Below are positions 1-10,249 of a stretch of 64,000 nt of DNA, in pieces. Under the pieces are notes generated by a model. That model was not told where the DNA came from and searched no databases. It saw only the letters and a program-made list of their open reading frames with translations. The position numbers and the translations under genes were made by a program. Within the stretch, counting starts at the first letter, position 1; each line of letters opens with the position of its first letter. This stretch comes from Arthrobacter sp. Hiyo8 (lineage in GTDB: Bacteria > Actinomycetota > Actinomycetes > Actinomycetales > Micrococcaceae): NCBI GenBank assembly GCA_001549895.1, contig AP014719.1, forward strand, positions 186,001 through 250,000, read 5' to 3'.

Positions 1-299
1 TATCGGGTCCGGGCTGAAGGCAAACTCGCCGTCTCCCTCGAGCTGCCACCAATTGACGCTGCCGACACCGCCGATCCGTCGGCGGCCCAGATCGCCACAC
101 GACCCGTGCGCCTCAGCTCCGCCGGCTACATGGATACCGCCATCTTCGACTACACAAAACTCAGAAGCGGCCATCAAATCACGGGACCGGCCGTCATCGA
201 GGTACCGACCACGACGTAGTTGTCCCGGAGGGCATGAGCGGCGAGATCGACAAGCTCGGAAATCTTGTCATTCTGACTCAGAAAGGTTCCCAGCTATGA
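1..299 (+). pseudogene. hyuA: Hydantoinase/oxoprolinase A-type subunit, C-terminal end, frameshifted
   Basis: This is the last ~100 codons of a HyuA-type ATP-dependent hydrolase/carboxylase subunit; the rest lies outside the window. HyuA and HyuB together act on cyclic amides (hydantoins, 5-oxoproline) or, in carboxylase relatives, on ketones. The frame opens with YRVRAEGKLAV and reaches GPAVIEVPTTT, a typical C-terminal motif, then hits a stop at about 217. Adding one G there continues as VVVPEGMSGEIDKLGN, the family's usual ending, to the TGA at 297-299. That stop overlaps the hyuB ATG as ATGA, so the two genes are translationally coupled. The family is clear; the substrate is unknown. Confidence 0.7.
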
Positions 300-2672
300 G
301 CATGACTATCCCCGGTTCCGAAGTTTATTCCAGCCGACCAAAGAGTCCAGATGAGCTTATGAATTCCCTCCCGCAGGGTTTTCCCATCCACTCCGTTACG
401 CAGGAGCAAATCGACGCGGTGGACCCGCTGACCTACGAAGTCATCCGCCACCGCATCTGGTCGATCACAGAGGAGATGGGTGAGGCGCTGAAGAGGATGT
501 CTGGATCGCCCATCGTGACCGACGCAATGACTTCGACTTCGCCATCGGAGACGAATTCGGTCAGGAGGTCCAAGTCGGTCTCTACAACACCGGGCTTGTC
601 GGCGCCGTCGACCTCGCGGTCTACTGGACGCTTCAGAACCGCGCAACAAACCCAGGCATTGAAGAGGGCGACATGTTCCTCTGCAACGATCCGTGGGTCG
701 GTGGAGGCTTGCATCAAAGCGACGTCATCATCTATCAGCCTGTATTCCATGACGGAAAGCTCTTTGCCTGGACAAGCGGGATCTGCCACGAACCTGACCT
801 GGGCGGTGTAGGACTTGGTTCGTTCTCGCCGGCTGCTCAGGACGTCTTCAGCGAAGCCCTGCCCACACCACCGGTAAAGATTGTCCGGGGCGGCCAATTG
901 CAGGCCGATATGGCCGACATGTGGACGAGGCGCTCACGGGTTCCCATGCTCGTTGGCCTTGACCTCAGGGCCAAGTTGGCGCCAACAACGTAGGCCGGCA
1001 GCGTCTTCTTGAGGTCATTAAGCGCTACGGCGCCGACACCGTCAAAGCCGTCATGAAGCGCATGATGGCCGATTCCGAGAACAGGCTTCGCGGCAAGCTG
1101 AAATCGTTGCCCGATGGCACGTGGCGTGCCACCGGCTATCAGGATCAGTCTCACGAAGGCGATCGGTCGCTGCACAAGATCACCGTGGCCATGACGAAGA
1201 AGGATGATCACCTTACCTTCGACTTCACCGGAACGGACCGCAGGCCGGAATGATCAACTGCACCTACGCAGGAATGCGCGGCGGAGTCATGATCGCGCTT
1301 CTACCTATCCTGGCCCACGACATACCGTGGTCCGCGGGCGGCCTGATGCGTTGCTTCGATCTGGTGTCAGAGGAAGGAACGATCAACAACGCCACTTTCC
1401 CGGCTGCCGTAAGCCGCGGACCCATCGGTCCGGCCTGGCTAACCGGAACACTCGTAGCAGAATGCCTGTCGCAGATGCTCGACCGCTCCGTGGATCTAGG
1501 CAAGAGCGTGCAGGCCGCTTGCTGTGGCACCTGGGACACTGCCGTCATCGCCGGACTGGACGAACGCGGAGAGGTACCCGTACCGTTCCTCAACATCCTC
1601 ATGGAGCCCATGGCGGGAGGATATGGGGCTCGCCCGCAGGCTGACGGCATGGACACGGGAGGGCTCTTCTGCATTCCGATGGGGCGTATCCCCGATACGG
1701 AAATGTCGGAGTTCCTTTATCCGATGCTCGTACTCTGGCGCCGGGAGGAGACTGACTCCGGAGGTCCCGGTCGTATGCGTGGAGGTGTCAGCGCGTCGCT
1801 TGCATTCACCCCCACGGCACCAGCGTTCCAATGGGGCTGGTCCTGGCATCGGCCGGCAAAGCCGTCTCACAGAACACAGGCCTGTCCGGCGGCTATCCGG
1901 GAAACACCGGCCTCGATCTGGTCGTGCGAGACGTGGACGTCTTCGAGATGCTCAGAGGAGGAGTCGTTCCTGAAACACTGGATGAGCTGGCGGCGCAATC
2001 GAGATCGGCCAATGCTACGCACAAAGCGATGTCAAACCGGGCGAAGTCCTCTATATGCACTGGCAGGGCGGCGGCGGCTATGGCGACCCGCTGCTCCGGT
2101 CACCGGAAGCGGTCGAAGCTGATCTAATTGCCGGCAAGGTGACGGTTACGGCCGCAGAAGAAATCTACGGCGTCGCCTACGACGAAAGCTCCGAACACGT
2201 AGACCAGGCACGCACCCAATCGCTCCGGTTACGGATCCGGGACGAGCGGAAGCAGCGGTCCACAGTCGAAGCAGTCAGCGGTACGCGCCCGATCCTGAAC
2301 GTCAGCCACGGTCGCCGCATCGACGACAACCTGGTTGAGGTCCGCGTCGACGATTCAGTGCTCGTCGCCTGTGCACACTGCGGAGTGCAACTGGCAGACA
2401 CTGCCACCGACGACGAGCTCTGGCTAGGGACGTTCGACGGCGCACCGAGAACTGCCGGGCCGCAGGTCACTTCTGACCATGCAACGTACGTGGACGGAGA
2501 AGTTGTCTTCCGCCAATACTGCTGCCCCAACTGCTGGACTGCAGTGTTCTCAAGCATTGTTCCGGTTGAGCACCCGGAGCACGCGCGAACCATCGCGCTG
2601 CTGGGCCGGAGGCGCGTGCCCTGGCTATGCAGGCGCAGTGATGTGAGGACTGCCGCAAGTCTCATGTCCTAA
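296..2672 (+). pseudogene. hyuB: HyuB-type hydantoinase/acetone-carboxylase-like subunit with C-terminal zinc domain, multiply frameshifted
   Basis: Large HyuB-family subunit that would form a complex with HyuA in the cytoplasm. Family motifs run in order across frames: DPLTYEVIRHRIW near residue 45, DFDFAIGDEFGQ, EGDMFLCNDPWVGG, CTYAGMRGG, GGVSASL, MGLVLASAGKAVSQN and MHWQGGGGYGDPL. After about residue 600 a second domain carries CAHCG and, later, YCCPNC, a four-cysteine zinc-binding pattern like acetone carboxylase gamma subunits, so this is a natural fusion. Frameshifts lie near 527, 970, 1240, 1812 and 1992; each is repaired by restoring one base in a short A, C or G run (for example 5 Cs to 6 at about 1812). 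ATG at 296 overlaps the hyuA stop. Substrate is not deducible. Confidence 0.72.
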
Positions 2673-2688
2673 GTGAGCGGATACATTC

Positions 2689-2730
2689 AAAAGGGGCTCG
2701 GGTGAACTTCACAGTTGCCCGGCCCTTTTC
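2689..2730 (+). terminator. Probable terminator after hyuB
   Basis: A GC-rich stem (AAAGGGG-CTCGGG paired with CCCG-GCCCTTT) surrounds a 15-nt loop and ends in a short T run, 17 nt after the hyuB stop. It is imperfect, with a bulge. It separates hyuB from the metallo-beta-lactamase gene. Confidence 0.45.
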
Positions 2731-2764
2731 GCCATGACAAATTCCAAGGCCCCTGAAAGAAACC

Positions 2765-3472
2765 ATGAAGATCACCAAACTGGGACACGCAGCAGTTCTC
2801 GTCGACGTGAACGACGCGCGCATCTTGATCGATCCAGGCAGCTTCTCCTCTGACGAAGCCTTCGGACTCACTGGACTGGATGCCGTTATTGTCACCCACC
2901 GGCACCACGACCATGTCGCGCCCGAGCGGCTCGAAGATCTATTAGCCCTCAACACCGACGCGGTGTTGCTCGCCGGCGCGTCCACAGCGGCGGGGCTCGG
3001 TCCTCTGGCCAAAGCGAATTTTCGTTTGCTCCCGCCGGATCAATCCATGCGGATCGGTGACGTTGACGTAACGTCAGTGGGCGGTCTCCACGCAGTCATT
3101 CACGAAGATTTTCCTCGTGAGGAGAATATCGGTGTGGTGCTGAGTCCTGCGGACGGACCGAGATTCTTTCATCCAGGCGACAGCTATGAATACACTCCCG
3201 AAAATATCCAAGTGCTCGCCGTTCCCATCTCTTCTCCCTGGGGGAAGCTGTCCGAGGCAGTCGAGTTCGTCCGTTCAGTGAGTCCGGCAACCATGTTCCC
3301 TATCCACGACGCGCTTTTCAGCGAGCACGGCAAGAAGCTCTTCTGGTCCTGGATTCCGCAGCTGGCGGGCAGCGAAATCAGCAGCATCAGTCCTTCAGAG
3401 GGGAATCCGGTGGAGTACAACAGTTCAGGCGAATTTGTTCGCAGCGGTAGCCTGGACAACCCCGCAGCATGA
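2765..3472 (+). CDS. Metallo-beta-lactamase-fold hydrolase (UlaG-like)
   Basis: An intact 235-aa cytoplasmic protein of the MBL fold. The zinc signature THRHHDH (HxHxDH) is near residue 45, preceded by the ILIDPG strand-turn typical of UlaG/YtnP-type hydrolases; an aspartate-containing HPGDS lies near 138 and a late histidine in FPIHDA near 180. It is slightly shorter than L-ascorbate-6-phosphate lactonase. No signal peptide. Its TGA overlaps the start of the next small gene (ATGA), so they are coupled. Lactonase or amide hydrolase activity beside hydantoinase genes is plausible but unproven. Confidence 0.8.
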   Translation: MKITKLGHAAVLVDVNDARILIDPGSFSSDEAFGLTGLDAVIVTHRHHDHVAPERLEDLLALNTDAVLLAGASTAAGLGPLAKANFRLLPPDQSMRIGDVDVTSVGGLHAVIHEDFPREENIGVVLSPADGPRFFHPGDSYEYTPENIQVLAVPISSPWGKLSEAVEFVRSVSPATMFPIHDALFSEHGKKLFWSWIPQLAGSEISSISPSEGNPVEYNSSGEFVRSGSLDNPAA

Positions 3473-3795
3473 GCCGATTTGCCGCCGCGCCTGACGTCAG
3501 CGGACCACGGATAAGAGCCAGGCCGACCACAGGACAACATCTGTCAGCTGCACATGGCGCCGACCTTCGGGGGAAAAGCGAACGGGCCGAGTATCGCCGT
3601 GAGATCACAGTATCGCGCGCCAACGACTTGGCATCGCGCTTAAGCCAGGAGGTTGCACTTGCAGAAGAAGAAGCGCTTATCCGCCGGACTGATGGGGGAG
3701 TCCGGGTCACACGACACGAACACGGCAGATACACCGTGGAAATTACCCGCGAAGTTTCCTTCGGCCTGACCCTTGAACGAGACCTTGCCCTCTAA
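3469..3795 (+). CDS. Small unknown protein, family A (A1)
   Basis: 107 aa, not a family I recognise. Its C-terminal ~65 residues align by eye with three other small proteins here (A2 at 25701, A3 at 37806, A4 at 60355). Shared marks are a first strand with alternating hydrophobics (YRREITVS), a polar helix-like middle, then GVRVTRH, YTVEI and VSFGLTLE, matching GILVT...FTLEL...VPFGYTHE in A3. Predicted as a compact beta-alpha-beta-beta protein with no signal or membrane segment. A1 has ~35 extra N-terminal residues and is the most divergent copy. It overlaps the MBL stop by 4 nt and is followed by B1. Confidence 0.6.
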   Translation: MSRFAAAPDVSGPRIRARPTTGQHLSAAHGADLRGKSERAEYRREITVSRANDLASRLSQEVALAEEEALIRRTDGGVRVTRHEHGRYTVEITREVSFGLTLERDLAL

Positions 3796-3799
3796 AGAC

Positions 3800-4042
3800 A
3801 TGTCCAGCAATGCAGCACATGACCACAACCAGCCTGGACCCGTGACATACGACGATTGGATCTATTTGAACGCCGGAGATGAAGTGGTTGTTCAGCGCCT
3901 TGGCCAACCCCCATTACCTGGTCAGATCGACGAAATAAATGAGGACGCGACAATTTTCTGGGTCCTCCTGCACTGCGGCCGGGGGCGGATCATGGTCTAT
4001 GAGCATGACGGATCAGTGGTTATGCGCGCAGGGCACTCGTAG
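3800..4042 (+). CDS. Small unknown protein, family B (B1)
   Basis: 80 aa from ATG at 3800; a TTG at 3773 is an alternative start. Not recognised. It resembles B2 (25933) and B4 (60085): a leading DDW or DW, then GDEVVV, a charged strand, a glycine turn (PGQIDEI), a conserved tryptophan (FWVLL) and a GRGR-like turn before a last strand. The pattern suggests a small all-beta barrel (SH3/Tudor-like), by inspection only. It lies 4 nt after A1. The order here is A then B, opposite to the other two pairs. Confidence 0.6.
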   Translation: MSSNAAHDHNQPGPVTYDDWIYLNAGDEVVVQRLGQPPLPGQIDEINEDATIFWVLLHCGRGRIMVYEHDGSVVMRAGHS

Positions 4043-4218
4043 CGGACGTTCACAGAGAGCCCCAGACGCTCATCCCCTCCGCCGGCCGGATCCGAAAAAT
4101 CTATGGCATTCCTCCGATACCCTTCAGCAAATCGCCCGACGAGGGCCGAGTCCCCTTCCGAAGGACCATTCCCTCAGGCAGGCCTCTACAGAAACCTGAG
4201 TCCCCGATACATCAAGCT

Positions 4219-6256
4219 TTAGCCGGGCGCCACCGATATTTGCATTAGTTGAATGCAGGGTCCCCAGCTTTCAGGAAGCGCCGGGTCCATCCACAACGAC
4301 CCCTCGGAAACGTCAGCCTCATAACGCAAAAGGCTTCGGAGCAGCATTACAGGCGTCGCCGAGGACCAAGCCTGAGGAGAGCACGCCGTGGGGTAGGGGA
4401 GAGGGAAGGATAATCAGAACGGCTGAACCCGCAGAACAGCTCGGGCAATCTGTTATCCGTGTACTCCGCCGCCTCCATCAGCGCTGAGGCAAGTTGCTGT
4501 GCTTCCTTCACGAATCCGTAGCGCATCAGACCGGCAACGATTATTGCATTGTCATGAGGCCAGACCGAGCCATTGTGATAACTGACCGGGTTGTAGGCAC
4601 GCATATCAGACGCCAAAGTGCGGACGCCCCAGCCGCTGAACATCTCAGGGGACATAAGCCGGTCAACAACCTGACGTGCCTTGTCCTCAGCTACGATTCC
4701 AGACCAGAGGCAGTGCCCCATATTGGACGCACAGGCGTCCACCGGACGTTTGTCTCGGTCCAATGCCACGGCGAAATAGCCACGGTCCGGGAGCCAGAAC
4801 TCTTCGTTGAACTGTCTTTTCAGCCGGTCCGCGCAATCCCGCAACTCAGCAGCTAAACCAAGGTCGCCGGCCTCATAGGCTATCCACGCCCGCGCAATGT
4901 AGGCGGTGTACACGTAGCCCTGCACCTCACACAAAGCAATCGGAGGTTCCGCGGTGCGGCCGTCAGCAAAATTGATGCCATCCCAAGAGTCCTTCCAGCC
5001 CTGATTGACGAGCCCCTGCTTGTTCAGACGCTCATATTCAACGAAGCCATCCCCGTCGCGGTCGCCGTATTCTCGGATCCAGTCCAGAGCTCGGTCCGCA
5101 TGCGGGAGCAGCATTGCGACATCCTCAGGAGCCACACCCCATCTGGTGACCTCACCGAGCAGCGTGACGAAAAGTGGAGTCGCATCCACGGTGCCGTAGT
5201 AGGCGGACTTGCCAGCGAGTGCGACGCCCATATTCACGCCAAACCGCACTTCATGGAGTATCTTGCCCGGCTGTTCCTCGGTGCGGGGATCCACGACCGA
5301 GCCCTGCCTTTCGGCCAGCGTCTGCAACGTTCCCAAGGCCAGTGAGGCATCAACGGGCAGCACCATAAAGGACGCAAGCAATGAATCGCGACCGAACAAC
5401 GCCATGAACCAAGGAGCACCTGCAGCAACGACCATCCGGTCTGGCCGCTGCGGGTCCACAATCCGTAGGGCACCGATGTCATCGCGGCTGCGCAGGATGG
5501 TATTCTCGACAGACCGATTTTCAATGCTGAGAACAGAGAGAGTTTCCACCCAGGCCTTCTTGCGGAGTTCCTGGGGTGAGGGGGAGTCCGGGTGGAGTGC
5601 AGAAGCTGTGCTATGTCTTCGGCGTTGTCTTCTTCCACGGAAGGAACGACGACCAAGCGCACGCTCCACTCGCCGTAGGCAGGGATGAGCATCTGATAGG
5701 AAACTCCCTCGGCATCCACTGTGCAGCCTGGCGCATGCACGGTGACACCCTTCCGGACATCCTGCCAGACGGCCTCGATCCTGACTTCATCACGTTCGTG
5801 CAGCCGCAACTTTTCCCAGTGTCGATGAAATCGCCCGCCTTTGACTTCAAACAGATCGGCAAAGTCGGCATCCACCGAGAGCCTCACTTCACAGCGAGTC
5901 GGCTCACGGAAATAGTTGTGGATTGTGATGTGCTCGATGATGCCCGCCCCAACCATCCGTTTCCGTTCGACGGTCATCGTACTATCTGCACGGCCGACGT
6001 CACCCGCTGCCCTCCCGAGGTAGGTTCCCTGAAATGGCGAAGGTGTCCAGGCGCCTAATGCTTCAAGTGGCTCGCCATTCACGGCAAGACACCAACGCGA
6101 AAGTATTCTCGTGTCTCGATAGAAAACCCCGTGAGGATGATGGGGCAGGACGTCCCCGTTTGGAAGGGATATACAGAAGGACGAACCGTCGACGAGTGTT
6201 ATGGCCCCAAGAACCGGGGAACCTGCCAAATTGTCGGCATTCCATTCGGCCATCAT
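4219..6256 (-). pseudogene. Glycogen debranching enzyme / amylo-alpha-1,6-glucosidase family, frameshifted
   Basis: About 679 codons, the normal length for actinobacterial proteins with a GDE N-terminal domain and an (alpha/alpha)6 glucosidase domain, probably acting on alpha-1,6 branches. The N-terminal domain carries ITLVDGSSFCIS and HPHGVFYRDTRILS. The catalytic domain carries WFMALFGRDSLL, DGDGFVEYER, GWKDSWDGI and SVWPHDNAII. ATG at 6256 is preceded by AAAGGAG at good spacing. Two frameshifts: near 5585, and near 4410, where adding one C extends the protein through LPYPTACSPQAWSSATP to the stop at 4219-4221. It is a lone gene. Confidence 0.75.
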
Positions 6257-7255
6257 CGGCTCCTTTGAACGAATGCCGAGTTCCTTGTCTGAATCTACGC
6301 TCTTCGCCAGGTGGCGCCTAGGTGCCTGCACGCCTTCGCAGAGTACAGGCAGGAACGGCCGGAGGCTCGAGGTACCTTGGGAATTCTTTGCGACGGCACG
6401 AGGAATCAAAGGTTCAGAGCTGTACCAAGGGCGCCTGGCTCACCCGTTCATCGTCGGTTAGCGCTGGCATATCAGGGCAAGTTGCGGCCCGGAGCCGCTC
6501 AAAACGCTCGAGTGTTGGGATTGCCCTGTTGTGACCCGGGTTTTCATGAAGGATTGCCAGCGGCCTTTTGATAGAGAGCTTCGTCTCAGGAGGACCCGCG
6601 TGAAATTTGAGTTCTGGTGACTTGTTGCCACCACATGACCGCGAAAGCGTCAACCTTAATGTTTTGAAGCCACGGATACTCTTTGGCCAGCCCCGGATCC
6701 AACTTGTTACAACTGTTTTGTTGAACCACTTCTGGCGTGGGGGTAGCACAGAAACTGAGAGTGGCGCCAGCACCCAGGACAGTAATCAAAATAGCTCCGA
6801 CAGTCGCCATTCGCGTCGCAGCTACTGAACTCTCGGGCGTCGCCGGAACCAATCTACTGGTTGAATTCGAATCATCACTCGCGAGCTCCCCTGGATCAGA
6901 TTCGCCGGACACCCGGACCTGATGAGACTGAAGCGCAGACGGATTACCGGGCTGGCCGGCTCTGGCCGACGCCGTGGCCCACCCGGACACCCCTGCCCTG
7001 TGGAAACAGGAACTTGCCGCCCGTCGGGAACTCATGACCAACGAAGTCACTCGCCTGGGCGCCGGCTCGCGGCCGACCCGGTCTGGGCCGCCTCGGGCCA
7101 GGGCACTTGGACCGGCCCGGCAGGAGCAATGTGGCCAGCTCGCCGTGGAGATCACCACTTAACGCGACGGGTATAAGATCCCCACCGCCGAAACCCTGCC
7201 AGTGCCCAAGGAACACCAGATCAGGGGAGTGGGGGCCGAACTTACCGCGCGGGTC
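6257..7255. other. 1 kb without a confident gene
   Basis: Open frames run on both strands but none shows a family I recognise. On the minus strand a hydrophobic stretch (ATVGAILITVLGAGATLSFC, about 6790-6850) could be a short membrane or lipoprotein fragment. On the plus strand, 6950-7250 reads as protein-like pieces (ALADAVAHPDTPALWKQEL, then RDGYKIPTAETLPVPKEHQ after an in-frame stop), which suggests a decayed gene. No terminator or repeat was seen. Confidence 0.4.
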
Positions 7256-8104
7256 CTAGTCGCTTTCTACTACCTTCCCATCCAGTTTCAACAACCACCG
7301 TTCAACGTCAGCTGTGAACCGCTCCGGCTGTTCTTGGTGAAGCCAGTGCCCTGATCCGGAGTAGACCAATGAGGAGCTGGACGGGTTGATGCACCGAACT
7401 AGGTCTGCTTCCGCGCGGACGTGGTCGCGATGGAAGGAGAGGACAGGAGCCTGACGGTTGAGGAGGTGTCGGTCGCTCTGAGGTTGCAGACGTAGCCCTT
7501 CCGGTCCCAATGCAAATTCTCGCATTGTGTTCTGAAGAACGTGCTGGGGAGCGCCCAGAGGTCGTCGTACATGCCATTCCTTGAGGTGATCTGGGGTGGA
7601 GGCTGTCTCTATAGAAGCAAAATGGGCGCTGGCCACTTCAGCGCCCTGAGGACCGGCGAGCCGGGCAGCAAACTCTTCAAACCTCGCCCGGTTCTCTTCG
7701 GGCAGACCATAGGAGGGGTCAACAGCAATCAGCGCGTGCACGGCTTCTGGAATCTGGGACGCCAGGGCGACTGCGACCTCTGCCCCCGATGAATGTGCCA
7801 TCACTACGACTCGGTCTACTTCGAGATTCTCGAGGAGGGCTGCGACATCAGCAGCCATAATTTGCGGGGAGTAGCCGTCGGGTGGTGCTGATGAACGACC
7901 ATGTCCTCGGAGATCGACGGCGATAGTGCGGCAACGTTGCCGCAGGGCAGGAAGCTGGTAAATCCAGTCGTCAGAGTCACACAACCAGCCATGGATTAGC
8001 AGCGTGGGTACAGACATTGAACAACTATCGGTCGCAGCTCTCTGCGCCAGCGGTAGCGAGTCTGTAAAGAAGAGCCGGGCAGTGTCAGTGATCATGAATG
8101 ACAC
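7256..8104 (-). CDS. Alpha/beta hydrolase
   Basis: 282 aa, intact, cytoplasmic. The oxyanion-hole motif LLIHGWLC, DLRGHGRS and the nucleophile elbow MAHSSGAE (serine near residue 125) are present, and the catalytic histidine sits in GSGHWLHQEQPERF near the C-terminus. The fold and motif spacing resemble 3-oxoadipate enol-lactonase and haloalkane or ester hydrolases; the substrate is unknown. The start is GTG at 8104 or ATG at 8095; homology begins near the later MSVPTLLIHG, so a downstream start is possible. It is separated from the LysR gene by about 280 nt. Confidence 0.75.
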   Translation of the reverse strand: MSFMITDTARLFFTDSLPLAQRAATDSCSMSVPTLLIHGWLCDSDDWIYQLPALRQRCRTIAVDLRGHGRSSAPPDGYSPQIMAADVAALLENLEVDRVVVMAHSSGAEVAVALASQIPEAVHALIAVDPSYGLPEENRARFEEFAARLAGPQGAEVASAHFASIETASTPDHLKEWHVRRPLGAPQHVLQNTMREFALGPEGLRLQPQSDRHLLNRQAPVLSFHRDHVRAEADLVRCINPSSSSLVYSGSGHWLHQEQPERFTADVERWLLKLDGKVVESD

Positions 8105-8379
8105 TGGTACTCATACCTGCCCGTCGGGCAGCGTCGTTTCCCCACTTGGGGGTTCCTCCGTACTGTCAGGGCCCTGGTAAAGCCCGCTTCCCCGGGGGAC
8201 TCTGCGCGGTTCACGGGGAGAGCCTGTGAAGGTGTTCAACTGTAGACAGTCTCATCGGGTTCGTGCCTTTCTTTTGGGAGCTTTGTAAAATTGTGACCGC
8301 CACTTCGGAGTTGATTAATGGAGACTCGCATGGGCGCGGCATTGGTTAAGCAGATGACAAGTACGCATGATTGGATTAT

Positions 8380-9349
8380 TTATTTGATCGCCGCTATATC
8401 TGCATAGAGATCCAACAAATAGCGGCGATCGTATTCACTGTCCGACATCGGTTCGGCATTAGTTACCAAATCCTTCTTCACCACGTCAATGAAGTTAAGT
8501 ACCATTGGGCGACGGTCAGTCGCGCGCCATATCAACGTCAGGGGGGTGCCATGACTCGGTGACGGAGGGACGCATGACGACGTCCATTCGCCCGCTCATA
8601 GAAGAAGGTCCCGGTGCGACACCCACCCCAATCCCTGCCGCAACCAAACTGACAACCGTATTGATACCCTGAACTCGCGCAACGACGAGCGGCTCGAATC
8701 CTGCCGCTCTACATACCAAATGCCAGTACTGAGGAAAGCGCTCCTCTAGCGGGGAAAGAATGAATTTCTCTTTGGAAAGCAGCCGCGGATCCACGACGGG
8801 CGCAGAGGAAAGCCGGTGACTTCGATGAAGCACAACATGCGTGGTGTCTTTGGTCAACCTCAATGCCAGAAGGGAGCCAGACGTTACAGTGGTGGCGAGA
8901 GGAGGGCGGCCGAATGCAACATCAACGCTTCCTGCACTTAATGCCGTCATGGCGTCTGCCGTTTTCCGGAATTCCCGGGGTTCGACCGTGACATCCGGCC
9001 AGCTTCCTGCGAATACACGTAACGCATTGGGGAGGATAGAAGTGAGCGCAGAGGCAAGGAAACCGACATTGAGGTGGCCAAGTTCCCCGCGCTCCGTACG
9101 ACGCGTCTCTCGCTGAGCGGTTTCAATGGATTCCAGAATGGTGCGCACATGCTCTGCGAAGGTTCGTCCCGCAGGGGTGAGTTTGGAACCGTTTCGATTC
9201 CGGGTGAAGAGCTGAACGCCAAGCTCCTGCTCTAAACTTTTGATCTGCAGTGACAGGGGCGGCTGCTTGATTCCCTGCGAAGCTGCAGCCCTACCGAAAT
9301 GCTCGTGCTCCACTAAAGCCATGAAATAGCGGAGCTGTCGAAGTTCCAA
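8380..9349 (-). pseudogene. LysR-family transcriptional regulator, frameshifted near the end
   Basis: N-terminal winged helix-turn-helix (LRQLRYFMALVEHEHFGRAA, then QPPLSLQIKSLEQELG) is followed by the LysR effector-binding domain. Start is TTG at 9349 with GAGGAG upstream. The frame breaks near 8550; in the next frame it continues as GTPLTLIWRATDRRPM and FIDVVKK, a typical LysR C-terminus, to the stop at 8380-8382. This shift looks like +1 (an extra base, or two lost), unlike most others here. It probably regulates the isomerase and ABC genes upstream of it on the same strand. Confidence 0.75.
8386..8430. repeat. Perfect 12-bp inverted repeat at the end of the LysR gene
   Basis: GATCGCCGCTAT and ATAGCGGCGATC are exact reverse complements separated by about 21 nt. 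They overlap the last codons of the repaired LysR frame, and on the minus strand are followed by an AT-rich run (AAATAAATAATCC). A transcription terminator for the LysR gene is the likely role. Confidence 0.5.
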
Positions 9350-10249
9350 ACCTCGTCTCCTCTCCGATCCGATCAGTTAGCTGGCGATGAGTGCCCCCAG
9401 CCGGGCGCCCCAGCGCATTCAACACCCCTGCGTTGTATTTCAGGGTGCTGAGGGGATCACGTTCGGTACTCAGGTCTTCCAACGAGATCCAGCCATTGTA
9501 GCCTCCTGCTTCCAACGCCAACAGGAAGTCTTTTACGTTTACCAAGCCTTCATCTAGCGGTGTCCAGCGGTTGCGCCACTTCTGAATACCATTTGCGCGC
9601 AGTTCATCAGGAAATGCCGCCGCATTCTTTAGGTGCACGTGGTGGAGGTAGGGGCCTAACAGGTCCATTCCGATGCGGTGATCTTCATAACCTTCATACA
9701 CCATGTTCCCAACGTCGTATATGACCCCAATGACGGCTGGATCAAAATTTGAGACCAATCGGTGGACAAGGGAAGCGCTGGCGAAGATCGTGTTGTGGTG
9801 GATCTCGACCGCAATACGGATTTTACGCCGAGCTGCTTCTCGTTCTGCAATGCAGAAGAAACTCAAGGCTTCGGCGAACAGCCTCCGATAAGTAGGTCCC
9901 CAGGGCTAAACCGAGAGCCCTGCACCCTGATCTGGGGTGCACCTGCTGAGACGGCCATATCTAACGCGGCAACTAACGCGTTTAAGTTACCCATCTCGAC
10001 ATAGGGTGCCAGACCAACAACCGTCAGCCCTGCTTCTTCGCACCAAAGCCTTGCTTGTGCGCCGGCGCGTGGGTCAAGAGGCAGCGTACATTTATTGCCC
10101 TGGAGGAATGAATTTGCGGTGCTGGACATTGCATGCGGCGCTTCACCAACTTTCCATTCCACCCCCTTATATCCGGCATCACTTAAGGCAAAAATGGCTT
10201 CTTGTGGACTCAATGTCGGCAGAGCAACGGAAGCGTAACTATACTTCAT
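9291..10249 (-). pseudogene. Sugar-phosphate isomerase/epimerase (xylose isomerase-like TIM barrel), frameshifted
   Basis: N-terminal half MKYSYASVALPTLSPQEAI to IRVQGSRFSPGD, then after one restored C at about 9890 TYRRLFAEAL through IAVEIHHNTI, VGVIYDVGN-like (VIGVIYDVGN), YLHHVHLKN and GWISLEDL. These are the metal-binding E/D/H positions of the AP-endonuclease-2 TIM barrel family (IolE, hydroxypyruvate isomerase). The ATG at 10249 overlaps the permease TGA, so it belongs to the ABC operon. The given reading runs 59 nt into the LysR start, which may reflect another small error. Substrate probably a sugar or hydroxyacid. Confidence 0.7.

Noticed and set aside
296..2672. Programmed frameshifting in hyuB
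   Set aside because: Several separate breaks at ordinary homopolymers, with no slippery heptamer or stimulating structure evident; error or decay fits better.
6950..7250. Relaxase or mobilisation gene fragment
   Set aside because: The peptide pieces looked suggestive, but no relaxase motif (histidine triad or catalytic Tyr) could be found.
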